From Bolinopsis microptera (lineage: Eukaryota > Ctenophora > Tentaculata > Lobata > Bolinopsidae): a stretch of DNA of 64,000 nucleotides. The stretch covers positions 5,851,858 to 5,915,857 of the forward strand of contig NC_087075.1 of NCBI RefSeq assembly GCF_026151205.1. Reading direction: 5' to 3'. Each line of letters opens with the position of its first letter. Within the stretch, counting starts at the first letter, position 1. The translations under genes and the position numbers were made by a program. This document shows positions 10,845-21,379 of this stretch, piece after piece. The notes under the pieces are model-generated. The model was not told the DNA's origin. It did not search any database and saw only the letters and a program-made list of their open reading frames with translations.

Positions 10845-11777
10845 CTATTATGAATGAGGTATCCCCATCCACACAAAGGCAAATAGAACTCCTCAGCGAA
10901 AAAGGAGCATCCATTTGGTTATCCACACTCCCTCTAAAAGCATGTGGGTATGTCCTCAACAAACAAGAGTTCTTTGATGCCCTCTCACTCAGATATAATC
11001 TTACACTGTCTACAGCTAACAGAAGTCCCCTATGTGTATGTGGAAAACAAAACCATATCAACCATACTTTAACCTGAAAAATCGGAGGCTACGTTTCACT
11101 TAGACACAATTCACTCAGAGATACAATAGCTGAACTCCTAACCACTGTTTGCAAAGACGTTGAAACAGAACCTCAGCTTCTCTCCGTTCCTCCCACACTT
11201 AAACTATCAAATGGAACAAATAGACAAGATGGTGCAAGACTGGACATCAGTGCGAGATCGTTCTGGTCGCCACTGGACAGGGCATTCACAGATGTAAGGG
11301 TACTTCACCCTCAAGCCCAGTCCAACAGTGACAAGAGCATCTCGCAGATGTACCAATCTCACGAGAATAACAAAAAACGTGAGTACAATGACAGAGTCCT
11401 CAATGTAGAAAAGGCTACCTTCACACCACTGGTGTTCAGTACGTTAAATATCAAATTGATTTATTGTAAACTTGTTTAATCTGTAATAAATGGCATAAAA
11501 TTGAAATTTTTGTTTAACTGAAATTTTTGTTTAACTGAGTACTACAGGAGGAATGGCAGTTGAGGCTTCTCAGTTCCTAAAACATCTTGCTGAAAAGATC
11601 AGCCTTAAGAAAGGCCAACGGTATTGTGATGTGATTTCATTTGTCAGACGCAGACTGCGCTTTGATCTACTCAGAACCTGTATAATATCTATCAGGGGAT
11701 ACAGAGGTACCAGAACTCTTCCACCCACGGCAATACGTGATTTGGACCTTAACCTGATCAACACTCCTAAACCCTAA
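10845..11777 (+). pseudogene. Decayed retroelement ORF, zinc-knuckle and nuclease-like C-terminal region
   Basis: Three pieces in shifting frames form one decayed C-terminal region. The first reads EKGASIWLSTLPL, GYVLNKQEFFDALSLRY and CVCGKQNHINHTL, then a stop near 11077. The second has LRHNSLRDTIAELL and a D..RLDISARSFW...FTDVRV block that resembles a PD-(D/E)XK nuclease. The third reads MAVEASQFLKHLAEKIS up to RDLDLNLINTP. I recognise this layout from ORFs common in invertebrate LINE-like elements. The nuclease assignment is an inference. A 100-bp insertion at 11443-11542 interrupts it. Confidence 0.7.
11443..11542. mobile_element. 100-bp insertion with 5-bp target duplication inside the retroelement relic
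   Basis: AGTAC occurs at 11438-11442 and again at 11538-11542, bracketing sequence that interrupts the relic's coding similarity. The insert begins GTTAAAT and ends in two tandem copies of AAATTTTTGTTTAACTG, so its ends are short inverted GTTAAA repeats. It is probably a tiny MITE. Confidence 0.5.
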
Positions 11778-12880
11778 AAGGTCATGGAGTGCTTGTTAGA
11801 TGGGGGTCTAAACTGCTTTTTGTTGTGATGTGAATTTGTTATATATTATTGCAAAGGGTTTTTATTTTTACCTCAGTTTTTAAAATTTGTACCATTTTTA
11901 AAGAATTTTTATATAGGGTCATTGCTATATTATGTGTATATTGTTTGAATAACTTATGTTTACTATTTGTATTCTTAACAAGGTCTTTCACATATCACGT
12001 GAGCATAATTTGTCAAATTGTAGCCCCTCCCCCTCTGTTATCAGTTTTACACACAGCTATTTTGTTTTATTTTTATTAATATGTGAACTACACCTAAGAA
12101 TTATTATATTGAAAATTGCAGCTGTCATTTTAATGAAAGCTGCAACCCTATTCCATCATGTTAATCTTATGATTGTTGACATTATTCATGGCATACTGCA
12201 CCTACAGTGCTTGGGTATTTCGAGCAGAAATTGATATTTTTTTCGGAACATTGTTAATATTTCAAATAATATTGGTTGAAATGGACCACTTCCACTACCT
12301 TTAAAAAATCATAAATCAAATCAAATAATAAGGCCACAAACATCACCACACGTCACCCAAAATAGTTCTACAAAGATTTATAAATTGCTTTGACAATTGC
12401 AATACCTGATTTGATTGAATATGTATATTGTTTGAATGGCCTTTTCCTGCATTTAATTGGAAGTATAGTTAAGAACAGAATTGTAATTCCTGATATTCAA
12501 ATACGGATTATCTTACAACTCTTGTACAAATATCAATATGGCTACAATATAAATGTTTGCTTTAACAAGGCTAAAGTTGAAGGCGTTCTAAGGAACATTG
12601 GCCATTTTTATGGATCTACCTATTTTGTATTAATTTACAGATGCCACGGAGAAGCTGAACCTGTTCTCAGCATAATAAATTAACAATTGATTATTACATA
12701 CGATTTTCATGAGTTGTTTTGTCTAAAATGCTGCTTTTGATTTAGAGCTGCCTTGCAATGTATGCAAGTAACTTGATTTTGCTGGTAGCTGCGTTGTATT
12801 ATTTAGAAATTTGGTTATTAATTGCCATGCTTCAGGCCAATCTGTGATGTGAGATGTAACCCCAAATACTTTTAGGTAAT
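11778..12880. other. Gene-free stretch before SDAD1; probable retroelement 3' UTR and SDAD1 upstream region
   Basis: AT-rich. The part to about 12330 ends in an AAATCATAAATCAAATCAAA run that may be the 3' tail of the retroelement relic. The remainder should contain the SDAD1 promoter and 5' UTR. I can identify no TATA box or other regulatory motif with confidence. Confidence 0.4.
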
Positions 12881-15800
12881 ATGACATCAAGTTTACCGAC
12901 TCTACAAAATCTCATCCGCAGAGATGCTGAATCGTATAAAGACGATTTTGCAGTTCAGTATGAGTACCTCAAATCAAAGATCACCCTCTTTTTTGTGTCA
13001 CCATCATCTGAGCTCAATGATGAAATATCAGAGCTGATCATGTTTGTTTCACACTGTTTGAAATGTTACCCCATCTATCACGAGGAGTTTCCCAAGATGT
13101 TGGAGGACCTTATCAGGAAACATAACAGTATCCTGCCTTCTGAGTTAAGATTGGTCATTTGCAAATCTCTGATTATACTGAGAAACAGAGATTTATACCA
13201 ACCTGTGCAATTGATGAAACTATTCTTTGAACTTTTGGGTTGTCCAGATAAAATACTGCGTGAAATGTTGAAACTCCATATTATAACAGATATACGAAAT
13301 ATCAATCTTAAGAACAGTAATAATAAGATGAATAGAGCAATCCAGGCTTTCATTCATACTATGTTGTTTAAAGCCTCTCCAGTCGCTGCTAAAATCGCAA
13401 TCCAAATAATGATTGAGCTCTACAAAAAACATGTTTGGAATGACGCCAAAACAGTCAACATAATTGCAGGTTTGTCATTCATAACATTTTTTGATTTTTA
13501 AAATTTCAATTACCAATTTCGAAATTGAACACAATATTTTGATAAGGAAAGTTGTAACTAATCTTAATTGTCCTCAGATGGGTGTCTTTCGACCAACAAC
13601 AAGATAATGGTTGCAGCTCTCTCCTTTTTCCTGTCAAATGACCCTAAGAACAACGAAGACGACGGTAATTCTTCAGAGGAGGAGAACAAGAAAGAGAAGT
13701 CTAAGAAAATCAGCACTATGGTCCGAGCTGCTGGGGTATGTTGTGCTTCTTTATGAGATGTGGAATTTTATAGAATTGTTGAGCTAAATCGCTTCACAAT
13801 ATTTAACTGCCATTGAAAAAAGTGCAAACTGCAAACTGCAGAGTGCAGTGAAGTAAAATTGATATTGTGACCTTCAAATATAATAACGATATTCAACAAT
13901 TAATTTCTTAACCTTTGTAATAAATTTTAATTTAATTTTGTTTTGTTAGATAACAAAGAAGGCTAAAAATAAGATGAAGAAGCTTGAAAGGGCACGTTTA
14001 ATTCTTAGAAAGGAAGTTAAAAAGAAGAGAGCACCAGAGGGATCATTCCTAGCTATTCATCTTCTTAATGATGCTCAGGTTTGTGTGCTGTTTTTAATAT
14101 TTAGTTGTAGGAGTACCAAGGTGCGTCTGATCTGTTAATTGGCAGTTAATTGACAGCTAATTGATCTGTTAATTGGCAGCTAATTGACATGGACATTTGT
14201 GTTCAGGTGCATTATAAATAAATCTACTCAGTCTTTAACCTTAATTTTAGTGTTATTTTTGGCCAGACATTTTCCGAGAAACTCTTTTACCTTAATGTTA
14301 ATATAATTTTTTCCAGACGTTTTCCGAGAAAAATGTTTACCTTAATGTTAATGTTACTTTTGCCAGACGTTTTCCGAGAAACTCTACAAATAGCTAGGGC
14401 GTCTAAACGACAAGTTTGAGATAAAGCTCTTTTACCTTAATGTTAATGTTATTTTTGCCAGACGTTTTCCGAGAAACTCTACAAAGAGCTAGGGCGTCTA
14501 AACGACAAGTTCGAGATAAAGCTGATGGTGATGCAGCTTATAGCTAGAGTTGTGGGAATCCATCAACTTTTCTTGTTCAACTTCTACCCCTATCTACAGA
14601 AGTGAGTTGTCATTGTTACCTATCAAATTACTGCCGTTGTTGACATTAGTGACTGAATATCAGTCAGGGTAGAAAAGATTCAAATTAAAATATTCAAATT
14701 AAAATATTCAAATTAAAATATTCAAATTAAAATATTCAAATTAAAATATTCAAATTAAAATATTCAAATTAAAATATTCAAATTAAAATATTCAAATTAA
14801 AATATTCAAATTAAATATTCGCTTTAATTCACAATTTACCAGGTATCTGAGTCACTCCCAAGTGCACTGCACTAAGATCCTGGCTGCTGCTGCCCAAGCT
14901 TCTCATGCATTGTGCCCCCCTGATGTCATCGAGCCGCTCTTAAAACACATAGCTAATACTTTCATATCAGGTGAGGAATTTAATTCTCCCTTTGAATCAA
15001 TCAAGCTAGATGATTTGTTGCAAATACTGAGATCAATTTACAGGCTATCGTCAAACATGTTGCAAGGCGTCATCTTCAGTGACATAAGCCTCAAATTATT
15101 CGTTATATAGTAGTGTTGAAAGTATTAAAACTTTCATATCAGGTACTTGATTTCTTGGTGTAGCTAACACCTTTACACCTTATTGATGTAGCTAACACCT
15201 TTAATGTTTATATTACATATCAAATACACTTCTCAATTATTAAATCAATACCTGCCAAATATGCTTCTATGGTTTTGGATCTGTAGTCTATTCTCAACTT
15301 CACAAAGATGAATATTCCACCGATTTCGAATCTCTCAAAAAACTGCATCAAATCACTAAGTTAAATATTAGCGACAAGAGAAACGCCATTGTAGGACGTG
15401 AGAAGAGTGAGGGCTCCTCAAACTACATTAAATTAATTCCTTCTGTAACGTCCTCAATAAATGTAATAGATTTGTAGTATTGTAATTTTAAAACCTTTCA
15501 GACCATCAGACAAACGAGGTGATGGCAGTGGGGATAAACTCAGTCAGGGAGATATGTTTCAGATGTCCTCTTGCTATGGAGAAGGACTTACTTCAGGTTA
15601 GGATGGCCCTAAGTCATCTTCATCAGCTTTCAAATTTTCAGGCAGTATAACGATGTTACCACTTTACTGATTCATCTTCATAATTATCAACAATGTTAGC
15701 AATGTTAACAATGTTAACAATGTTAACAATGTTAGCAATGTTAACAATGTTAACAATGTTAACAATGTTAGCAATGTTAACAATGTTTCAAGTTATCACA

Positions 15801-18800
15801 TGGCCTGTCCTCAGGATTTAGCTCAATACAAGAAGCACACGGATAAGGGTGTCAGTATGGCTGCAAGATCTCTTATCTCACTTTTCAGGACCATCAACAG
15901 AACAATGCTTACTAAAGTTGATCAGGTTAATAATAATAATAACGCTTTATTTGTATACCGCTTAGGCCGTATAAGCGACCAAAGTTCAAAAAATGGGGTT
16001 GATACTGGCCAGGTTGGTGAATGGTTATTATTATAGTTTCGTCGTTTTCCAACAATTTGAATAGTCAGTGTTTCTTTTATAATGTGATACATGACTAAAT
16101 GTTATTTATTAGCCTTGAACAACAATTATTGTTGATTATTGTTAATTATTGTTAATTATTGTTAATTATTGTTAATTATTGTTAAGTATTGTTAATTATT
16201 GTTAATTATTGTTAATTGCATGTTTCTGTAAACCTCCACATTACAGGGTAAGCCCGGAGAGAACTGGGTAGAAGATGGACCATCAAACTATGGAGCCTCT
16301 AAAGCCCTCGAGGCTATTCCTGGTTAGATAATGCTGAATTTCCTCTTATCTTTCTTGAATTTCTTATGGGGGGTATGCAACGACCATTAATGTCAGTAGA
16401 TGGAATTTTGTCAAAACTGACATTGTCATTAATGGTCATTAATGGTCATTAATGGTCATTAATGGTCATTAAATAATTGAAATTCTGAACTATCTTGGAA
16501 GCAACATGTCCAAGAAATTTACAATTATGATCACTTTGTATCACTTCTATAAAGTTTCTCACAGCCCCCTACATCGATTGCCAGAGTCTCGTTTGAGAAA
16601 ACGAATTAATATTCGCCTAATAGAGGCTCGGACCTCGGTTTCGTAATGAGTGCCAAGCACCATTCTGTTATACGTTGGTAACTTGGCTTGTTTGCATTTG
16701 ACTTAGTATAAATGCTTGTTTGCAGTTGACTTAGTATAAATGCTTGTTTACAGTTGACTTAGTATAAATGCTTGTTTGCAGTTGACTTAGTATACATGCT
16801 TGTTTGCAGTTTGCGTGGATTTGAATTGTATTGATTTCCTTTATTTGTGTTGATTGCTTTTGATAATTTGGATTTTCAATACCTCCTCACAGTACCTTCT
16901 ATGCCATCGTAAGACGATATTTGGAAATAAAAGTCGGAGATCGAAATTTTTTGGTACCGGCTGTTTCGAGGGTTCTGTGCCATACCAACCGGGCTGCAAA
17001 AATTCTTCTAAGCCCTGTCAACGTCGAACAATTCGAAAGGGTCATTAAGTGCTACCTTTGTTCCAAAAAATGCTAAACGTCCCCTTCGTTGCCTCGGTAC
17101 CATCTTATCAATGAGTGTCTCTGCTTCAAAAAAGGGCAACTGCAGATCTAGACGAATTCCTGCCGCATCAATTTGTCCCTATCACGATGACAGTGCTCGA
17201 TTTTGGGTCAAAACTTTAAACTGCCAAAGGCAGAGTATTGAACTGTAAACGAATTGTTCTATCTAATCCTAGGAAAAGATCAGCTTTTTTGTTGTCCGAT
17301 TCAGACTGATGACGATGTATTTCATGAAGTGCTAAAGTTGAATAAGTTCATCTACTGTGTAATTACTATATAATCGACTAGCATAATGATTTGGCTAAAA
17401 TATAAATCTTGATATGATATAAGAACGGGAACGAAGTATTTAATTTTAATACCCGTGTTATTATTATTTTATTATTGATTGTTATTTTACTATTGATACG
17501 ATCTGATACTCCTAAATTGCCCTTTGAATTATTATTATTGATAACTATAAGTCACCAACTGTTATCTGGTTTAAATCCCGTGGCCGCAAAATTTGTTCTT
17601 CATTACATTCGAACTTAATAAATGTAATCCCTAACTCACTCTGGAATCCACTCAAGTGATATTCTGGAAGGTCTGCCTAACCACGGAAGATTCTATTCTA
17701 AGTTTTCTCTTTCGAATCTCTAATTGTAAATGTAAAATAATAACATATACTTGTAGTTAGTTAACTTAAGGTAGGGTCTAAGTGATGCAGGCGTCCGTCC
17801 TTTTCGCTCTAAGAAGTGCCGGAAAAAACATGACCATTAATGTCAGTAGATGAAATTTTGACAAAACTGACATTGTCATTAATGGTCATTAATGGTCATT
17901 AATGGTCATTAATGGTCATTAATGGTCATTAATAGTCGTTGCATACCCCCCTTTCTTATCGAGTCATGGACTTAGTCGATAGCTTGATTAATGTACGATA
18001 TGACTATAAAAGTTGTAGATTCATTCACTGCCACAATCTTGGTTAGGCGACCACCGTTGTACTATGATTTTAAAATAATACATTACTTCAAAATCGAGCG
18101 TTAATGTTTGTTGTCACTAATTCCCATCTTTATTTGTCAGGAATTGAGTTCCTCAACTCCTCGTCCGACGAAGAAGGAGAAGAAGAAGAAGGAGAAGAAA
18201 CCGCAGAACCTGGAGAAAAACGGAAACGTCTCTCCTCCACCTCCTCCAACAATGCCAAGAAGAGGCGGCGAACTGCTTCAGAGAATAATGGTGTTGCTCG
18301 CAAGCGTCAACGTACAAACTCTTCCTCTCGAGGACGAAGAAACTCTACCTCTAGGGGCAGAACTCTCTCTGAAACTTCTATAACCAGTAGCAAGGTTAAT
18401 AACTTGCACTTTATACTATTTAAATCTGTAATGGATGTTCAACTCATCGTTACTAGTTCTTATTTTAACAATATTTTGCGATAGAAGAGTAGAGGAGTCT
18501 GGCATGTTGGTTTCTCCGGTTATAAAAAATCCGGAAAAGCTCTCCGCCGGTAATAGTACCTTTTGGAATGTTTTCCTACTAGCCTAAATTATTTAATTAT
18601 CATTTATTTAAGGTTAAATGATGATACCTTGTTTCAGATAAAGAGAACAGCTCAAGAATGGATGACAGAGAAGATCCTGACAGACGAGGATTACCAGAGA
18701 ATAGAGGAGAAGAGATTAGCTTGGCTGATGCAAGGTTAGTACGCCGTGTGTACGTTATCATTAAGGAGTCATGAATAAAACTGAACCAATGTTTTCAGAA

Positions 18801-19336
18801 CCATCAAATGTTTGCAAAAAAATGACAAAATGTGAAACATTTTCACACATTGAAATCGAGTGACAAATTGAGCAAGGTTCACCGTTCAATGTTCTAACTT
18901 CTGTTCTATATTTGGGTCAATTGCCAATAATCAACAGTTATGAATTATGATGTTACACATATCAAACAAACTTCTCAAATGTACAAATGATCAGGTAAAC
19001 AACCTGCGAAAAGGAAAACGACAGGCTTCTCCAGAACGAGCTGAAGACGGAGAAATCTTGAATCCCTCCAACATCGAACACATCAACAAACACATGAAGC
19101 AAACCAAGGAAGAGCGACTTCAACAGGTTAGAGAAGGTAGACCTGACAAGAAGAAGTTTGGAGTGAAGAAAGCGAAGATGGATGAACACGCTAGTACCAC
19201 CAATGCTGATAAGAGGAAGATGAAGCCGTTTATGATGGTGGTTCATAAGAGGAGTGTTAGGGAGAGGACCAGGAAAGGTTTTGCTGAGAAACAGAGGGAT
19301 TTGAGGAAAAAAGCTGCTGAGGGCTGGACGGTATAA
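12881..19336 (+). CDS. SDAD1: SDAD1/SDA1 homologue, nuclear 60S ribosome biogenesis factor (11 exons)
   Basis: SDA1 proteins act in the nucleolus in maturation and export of the large ribosomal subunit. Exons: 12881-13469, 13578-13735, 13950-14078, 14462-14601, 14843-14970, 15502-15596, 15815-15925, 16247-16322, 18141-18394, 18638-18734 and 19035-19336. All junctions are GT-AG and in compatible phase, giving about 692 residues; the human protein is close to that size. Hallmarks include [19 protein letters not shown] at the N-terminus, [52 protein letters not shown] and a basic tail with [20 protein letters not shown]. Exon 9 encodes an acidic run followed by a basic, serine-rich stretch, probably nuclear-localising. 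The exon 11 acceptor is inferred: the closer candidate at 18994 would hit a stop. Intron 8 holds a 1.58 kb transposon. Confidence 0.95.
14236..14461 (+). repeat. Three decoy copies of the SDAD1 exon 4 acceptor and exon start
   Basis: The segment 'CCTTAATGTTAATG..TTTTTGCCAG|ACGTTTTCCGAGAAA' that forms the true exon 4 acceptor (AG at 14460-14461) is repeated upstream, with acceptors at about 14266, 14316 and 14366. The third decoy also copies about 60 bases of exon but has AAATAG where the true exon has AAAGAG, so using it would bring in a stop codon. The units are diverged, so the duplications are not all recent. Confidence 0.85.
14685..14815 (+). repeat. 15-bp tandem repeat (AAATATTCAAATTAA)n just before SDAD1 exon 5
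   Basis: About nine nearly perfect copies end some 25 bases before the acceptor at 14841-14842. The last unit is shortened. Units are almost identical, suggesting recent expansion. The array sits where the branch point and polypyrimidine tract would normally be. Confidence 0.9.
15690..15790 (+). repeat. 9-bp tandem repeat (AACAATGTT/AGCAATGTT)n upstream of SDAD1 exon 7
   Basis: About eleven units alternate between AACAATGTT and AGCAATGTT and end 25 bases before the exon 7 acceptor at 15814. No function is apparent. Confidence 0.85.
16118..16216 (+). repeat. 10-bp tandem repeat (ATTGTTAATT)n upstream of SDAD1 exon 8
   Basis: About nine units of ATTGTTAATT, one changed to ATTGTTAAGT, end about 30 bases before the exon 8 acceptor at 16246. 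This is another short array placed close to a 3' splice site. Confidence 0.85.
16368..17951. mobile_element. DNA transposon with 8-bp target duplication, copy 1 (in SDAD1 intron 8)
   Basis: The ends are inverted: GGGGGGTATGCAACGACC at the left, and its complement ending in CCCCCC at the right. TTTCTTAT flanks both sides (16360-16367, 17952-17959), an 8-bp target duplication. Just inside each end is a hairpin (GACCATTAATGTCAGT...ACTGACATT) followed by five to seven copies of the 10-mer ATTAATGGTC, in direct orientation at both ends. The interior, from about 16905, contains coding-like remnants also present in copy 2 (52408-54099) that end in LSDSD-stop, but no recognisable transposase. An 8-bp duplication fits hAT, P or related superfamilies; which one is not resolved. 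Confidence 0.85.
16685..16812. repeat. 28-bp minisatellite inside transposon copy 1
   Basis: About five units of TTGACTTAGTATAAATGCTT followed by GTTTGCAG. Transposon copy 2 lacks this region, so the array lies in a part of the element that is not shared. Confidence 0.75.
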
Positions 19337-19821
19337 TCACTAAAAAAATGTTAACATTTTTAGTGATTTGAAGTTTCTGTGTGTAGGTTTAGTACTTAAA
19401 GTATACTGACTAAGTTAAGTTATCAATGATCGGGATTCTGTTTTGAATGTAATTTTATCTTTTACTTTAACTTATTCAAACTTTTATCAAGTTAACAATT
19501 TGTGTTTTATTACCTAGTTTACAACAAATTCTCCCAAATTTCTTCCTGGTACAATGTACATTGTACATTCATCAATCATAAACATGGATGTCAGACCCTG
19601 AAAAGTAATTTGATATTATATGTTTATGAAATACACAGTACTGATCATCTGGAATATTATTTAAAATGTCAAATTTCGAATGATTTTACGTTTTCGCAGT
19701 CTTGGCCATTTATTTTTTAGAATTTTGATCCTCTCGAGTGTTACGTATTTATACTTTCAAAATTAATTAATTAATTAAATCAAATTAATTGATTAACGTA
19801 TAATTTGCAGATAAGTGGTTC

Positions 19822-20571
19822 ATGTCAAGACGGAGTTTAAGATCCCGAGCAGTTCCTGATAAAGTAAACAATTATGTCTTTGGTAGTTTGAAGCCAATTA
19901 AAAAGGAGATAAAGGCAGAGTTTTCCGAAGAGTTGACAAAAACCGCTGATGGTTTTGTTTGTCCACCTTGTGAAGCCTATTTTTTGTGCGAGGATTCATT
20001 TTTAGAACACATTACAGAAAATCACACTGTCATGCCCCCTCAAAATCATAATTCTGATCAACCCTTGAGTTCCTCTAAATTGGAAGAAACGGGAAGTTCC
20101 CCAGAAACAACTCCCAAAGAGAAAAGTTTTCAATGTCAAGTATGCTTAATCTCATTTAATGAACAATCTCAACTTACAAAACATCAGTGGACCCACACCA
20201 CGCCCACAGATAAACCATTTAAGTGTGAGCAGTGCAATTCTGTCTTCTCCTTCGGATACAACCTTGTTAGACATCAGCGGCTCCACTCGGGTAAGAAACA
20301 TTACAAGTGTAAAGAATGCCCTTCAGCTTTCGTTAGGAAAACTAGTCTGAAAGAACACGAGAGAACTCACACGGGAGAGAGACCCTACAAATGTGAATTA
20401 TGTTCTTATGCCTCGTCTCAAAGTGGAAGTTTGGTCAGACATATGCGTCTTCATAGTGGTGAGAAACCCTTTAAATGTGAGAACTGCGCGTATGCTTCAC
20501 GTTCTAATTCTAACTTGAGAAGACATCAGCATACTCATTCTCACGAGAATGTGAAGAATCCTGATAGATAA
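19822..20571 (+). CDS. C2H2 zinc-finger protein, six fingers
   Basis: A 249-residue frame encodes six Cys2-His2 fingers at about residues 48-69, 104-125, 134-154, 161-182, 190-210 and 217-238. Linkers such as TGERPYK and SGEKPFK mark the last three as a Kruppel-type DNA-binding block. The first finger (CPPCEAYF...HITENH) is separate and atypical. The N-terminus is basic (MSRRSLRSR), probably nuclear-localising. The ATG lies 12 bases after a plausible acceptor (TTTGCAG at 19804-19810), so a 5' UTR intron is likely. It is probably a nuclear DNA-binding protein. No KRAB, BTB or SCAN domain is present and no orthologue is recognised. It lies between SDAD1 and YTHDC2 in the same orientation. Confidence 0.88.
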   Translation: MSRRSLRSRAVPDKVNNYVFGSLKPIKKEIKAEFSEELTKTADGFVCPPCEAYFLCEDSFLEHITENHTVMPPQNHNSDQPLSSSKLEETGSSPETTPKEKSFQCQVCLISFNEQSQLTKHQWTHTTPTDKPFKCEQCNSVFSFGYNLVRHQRLHSGKKHYKCKECPSAFVRKTSLKEHERTHTGERPYKCELCSYASSQSGSLVRHMRLHSGEKPFKCENCAYASRSNSNLRRHQHTHSHENVKNPDR

Positions 20572-21379
20572 AAGCGTGTTTTCATCATTTCGAGGGAGTA
20601 AATTTAGAATTTCAATCAGAGCAGCATTTTTATAATATTTAATTCATAAGACAAGTTTTACCAATTCCGTGAAAATACTGACTATAGATTTTATCAGTTG
20701 TTGAAATCTTTCGATCGGTTCTATCATGTATCGTAAAACAATCATTTTTCATCAACCAAAAGCAATCTTGAATCATTTTAGGAGCATGTTTGTACAGAGT
20801 TAGTACAGAGTTTGTACAGAGTAGCCGATATTTTGACCTCTATTTTAGGATAACTATTTTAGTCTTATCTGGTGTTTAATCTTTGCATATTATGTTTATC
20901 GTCAATTACTAAAGTAGTTTTCTGGCTTTAGTATTGAGTATTGACGATATATTTTCAAGCATAAGTTACTTTTCTTAACTTAGTATTCATGTTATTTTCT
21001 GGGATGACTAGTTTAAACACTGCTGAGTATAAGTTTTATCTTAATAGCGGTGTTATTAAATTTCAATTTATTATTATTAGGATCTAATGTTCACGTTCAG
21101 ACTCTTGATAATGAACTAATTTTGTAATGATTTTTGACTCACGTTTTTCGATTTAATGATGTAAATTAATGATTTAAATTTTTTACATTTTCAATTTTTG
21201 ATTGAAATCTTTTTAGAACGAGAGTATGATGTAGTTACAGTTACCTGAAATAAGCAGTTTCCTTTGGTTGTATTTACAGTTCTAATTATTAAAAGTTTGA
21301 ACACTTAGCATCTATGTTAGGACCTCTTGCGCTCTATTATGACTCTGTAATAAATCATATAAATCCTTCCTTATAGCTG
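20572..21379 (+). other. Intergenic region between the zinc-finger gene and YTHDC2
   Basis: AT-rich with no coding signal. It should hold the 3' UTR of the zinc-finger gene and the YTHDC2 5' region. A good acceptor (CCTTCCTTATAG, ending 21376) lies just before the YTHDC2 ATG, so the true first exon is probably a non-coding exon further upstream that I cannot place. Confidence 0.45.

Noticed and set aside
18994..19034. Earlier acceptor for SDAD1 exon 11
   Set aside because: Starting at 18994 gives a GKQPAKRK stretch that looks like the human sequence but then hits a stop after about 15 codons. The acceptor at 19035 keeps the frame. A frameshift in the genome is possible but not needed.
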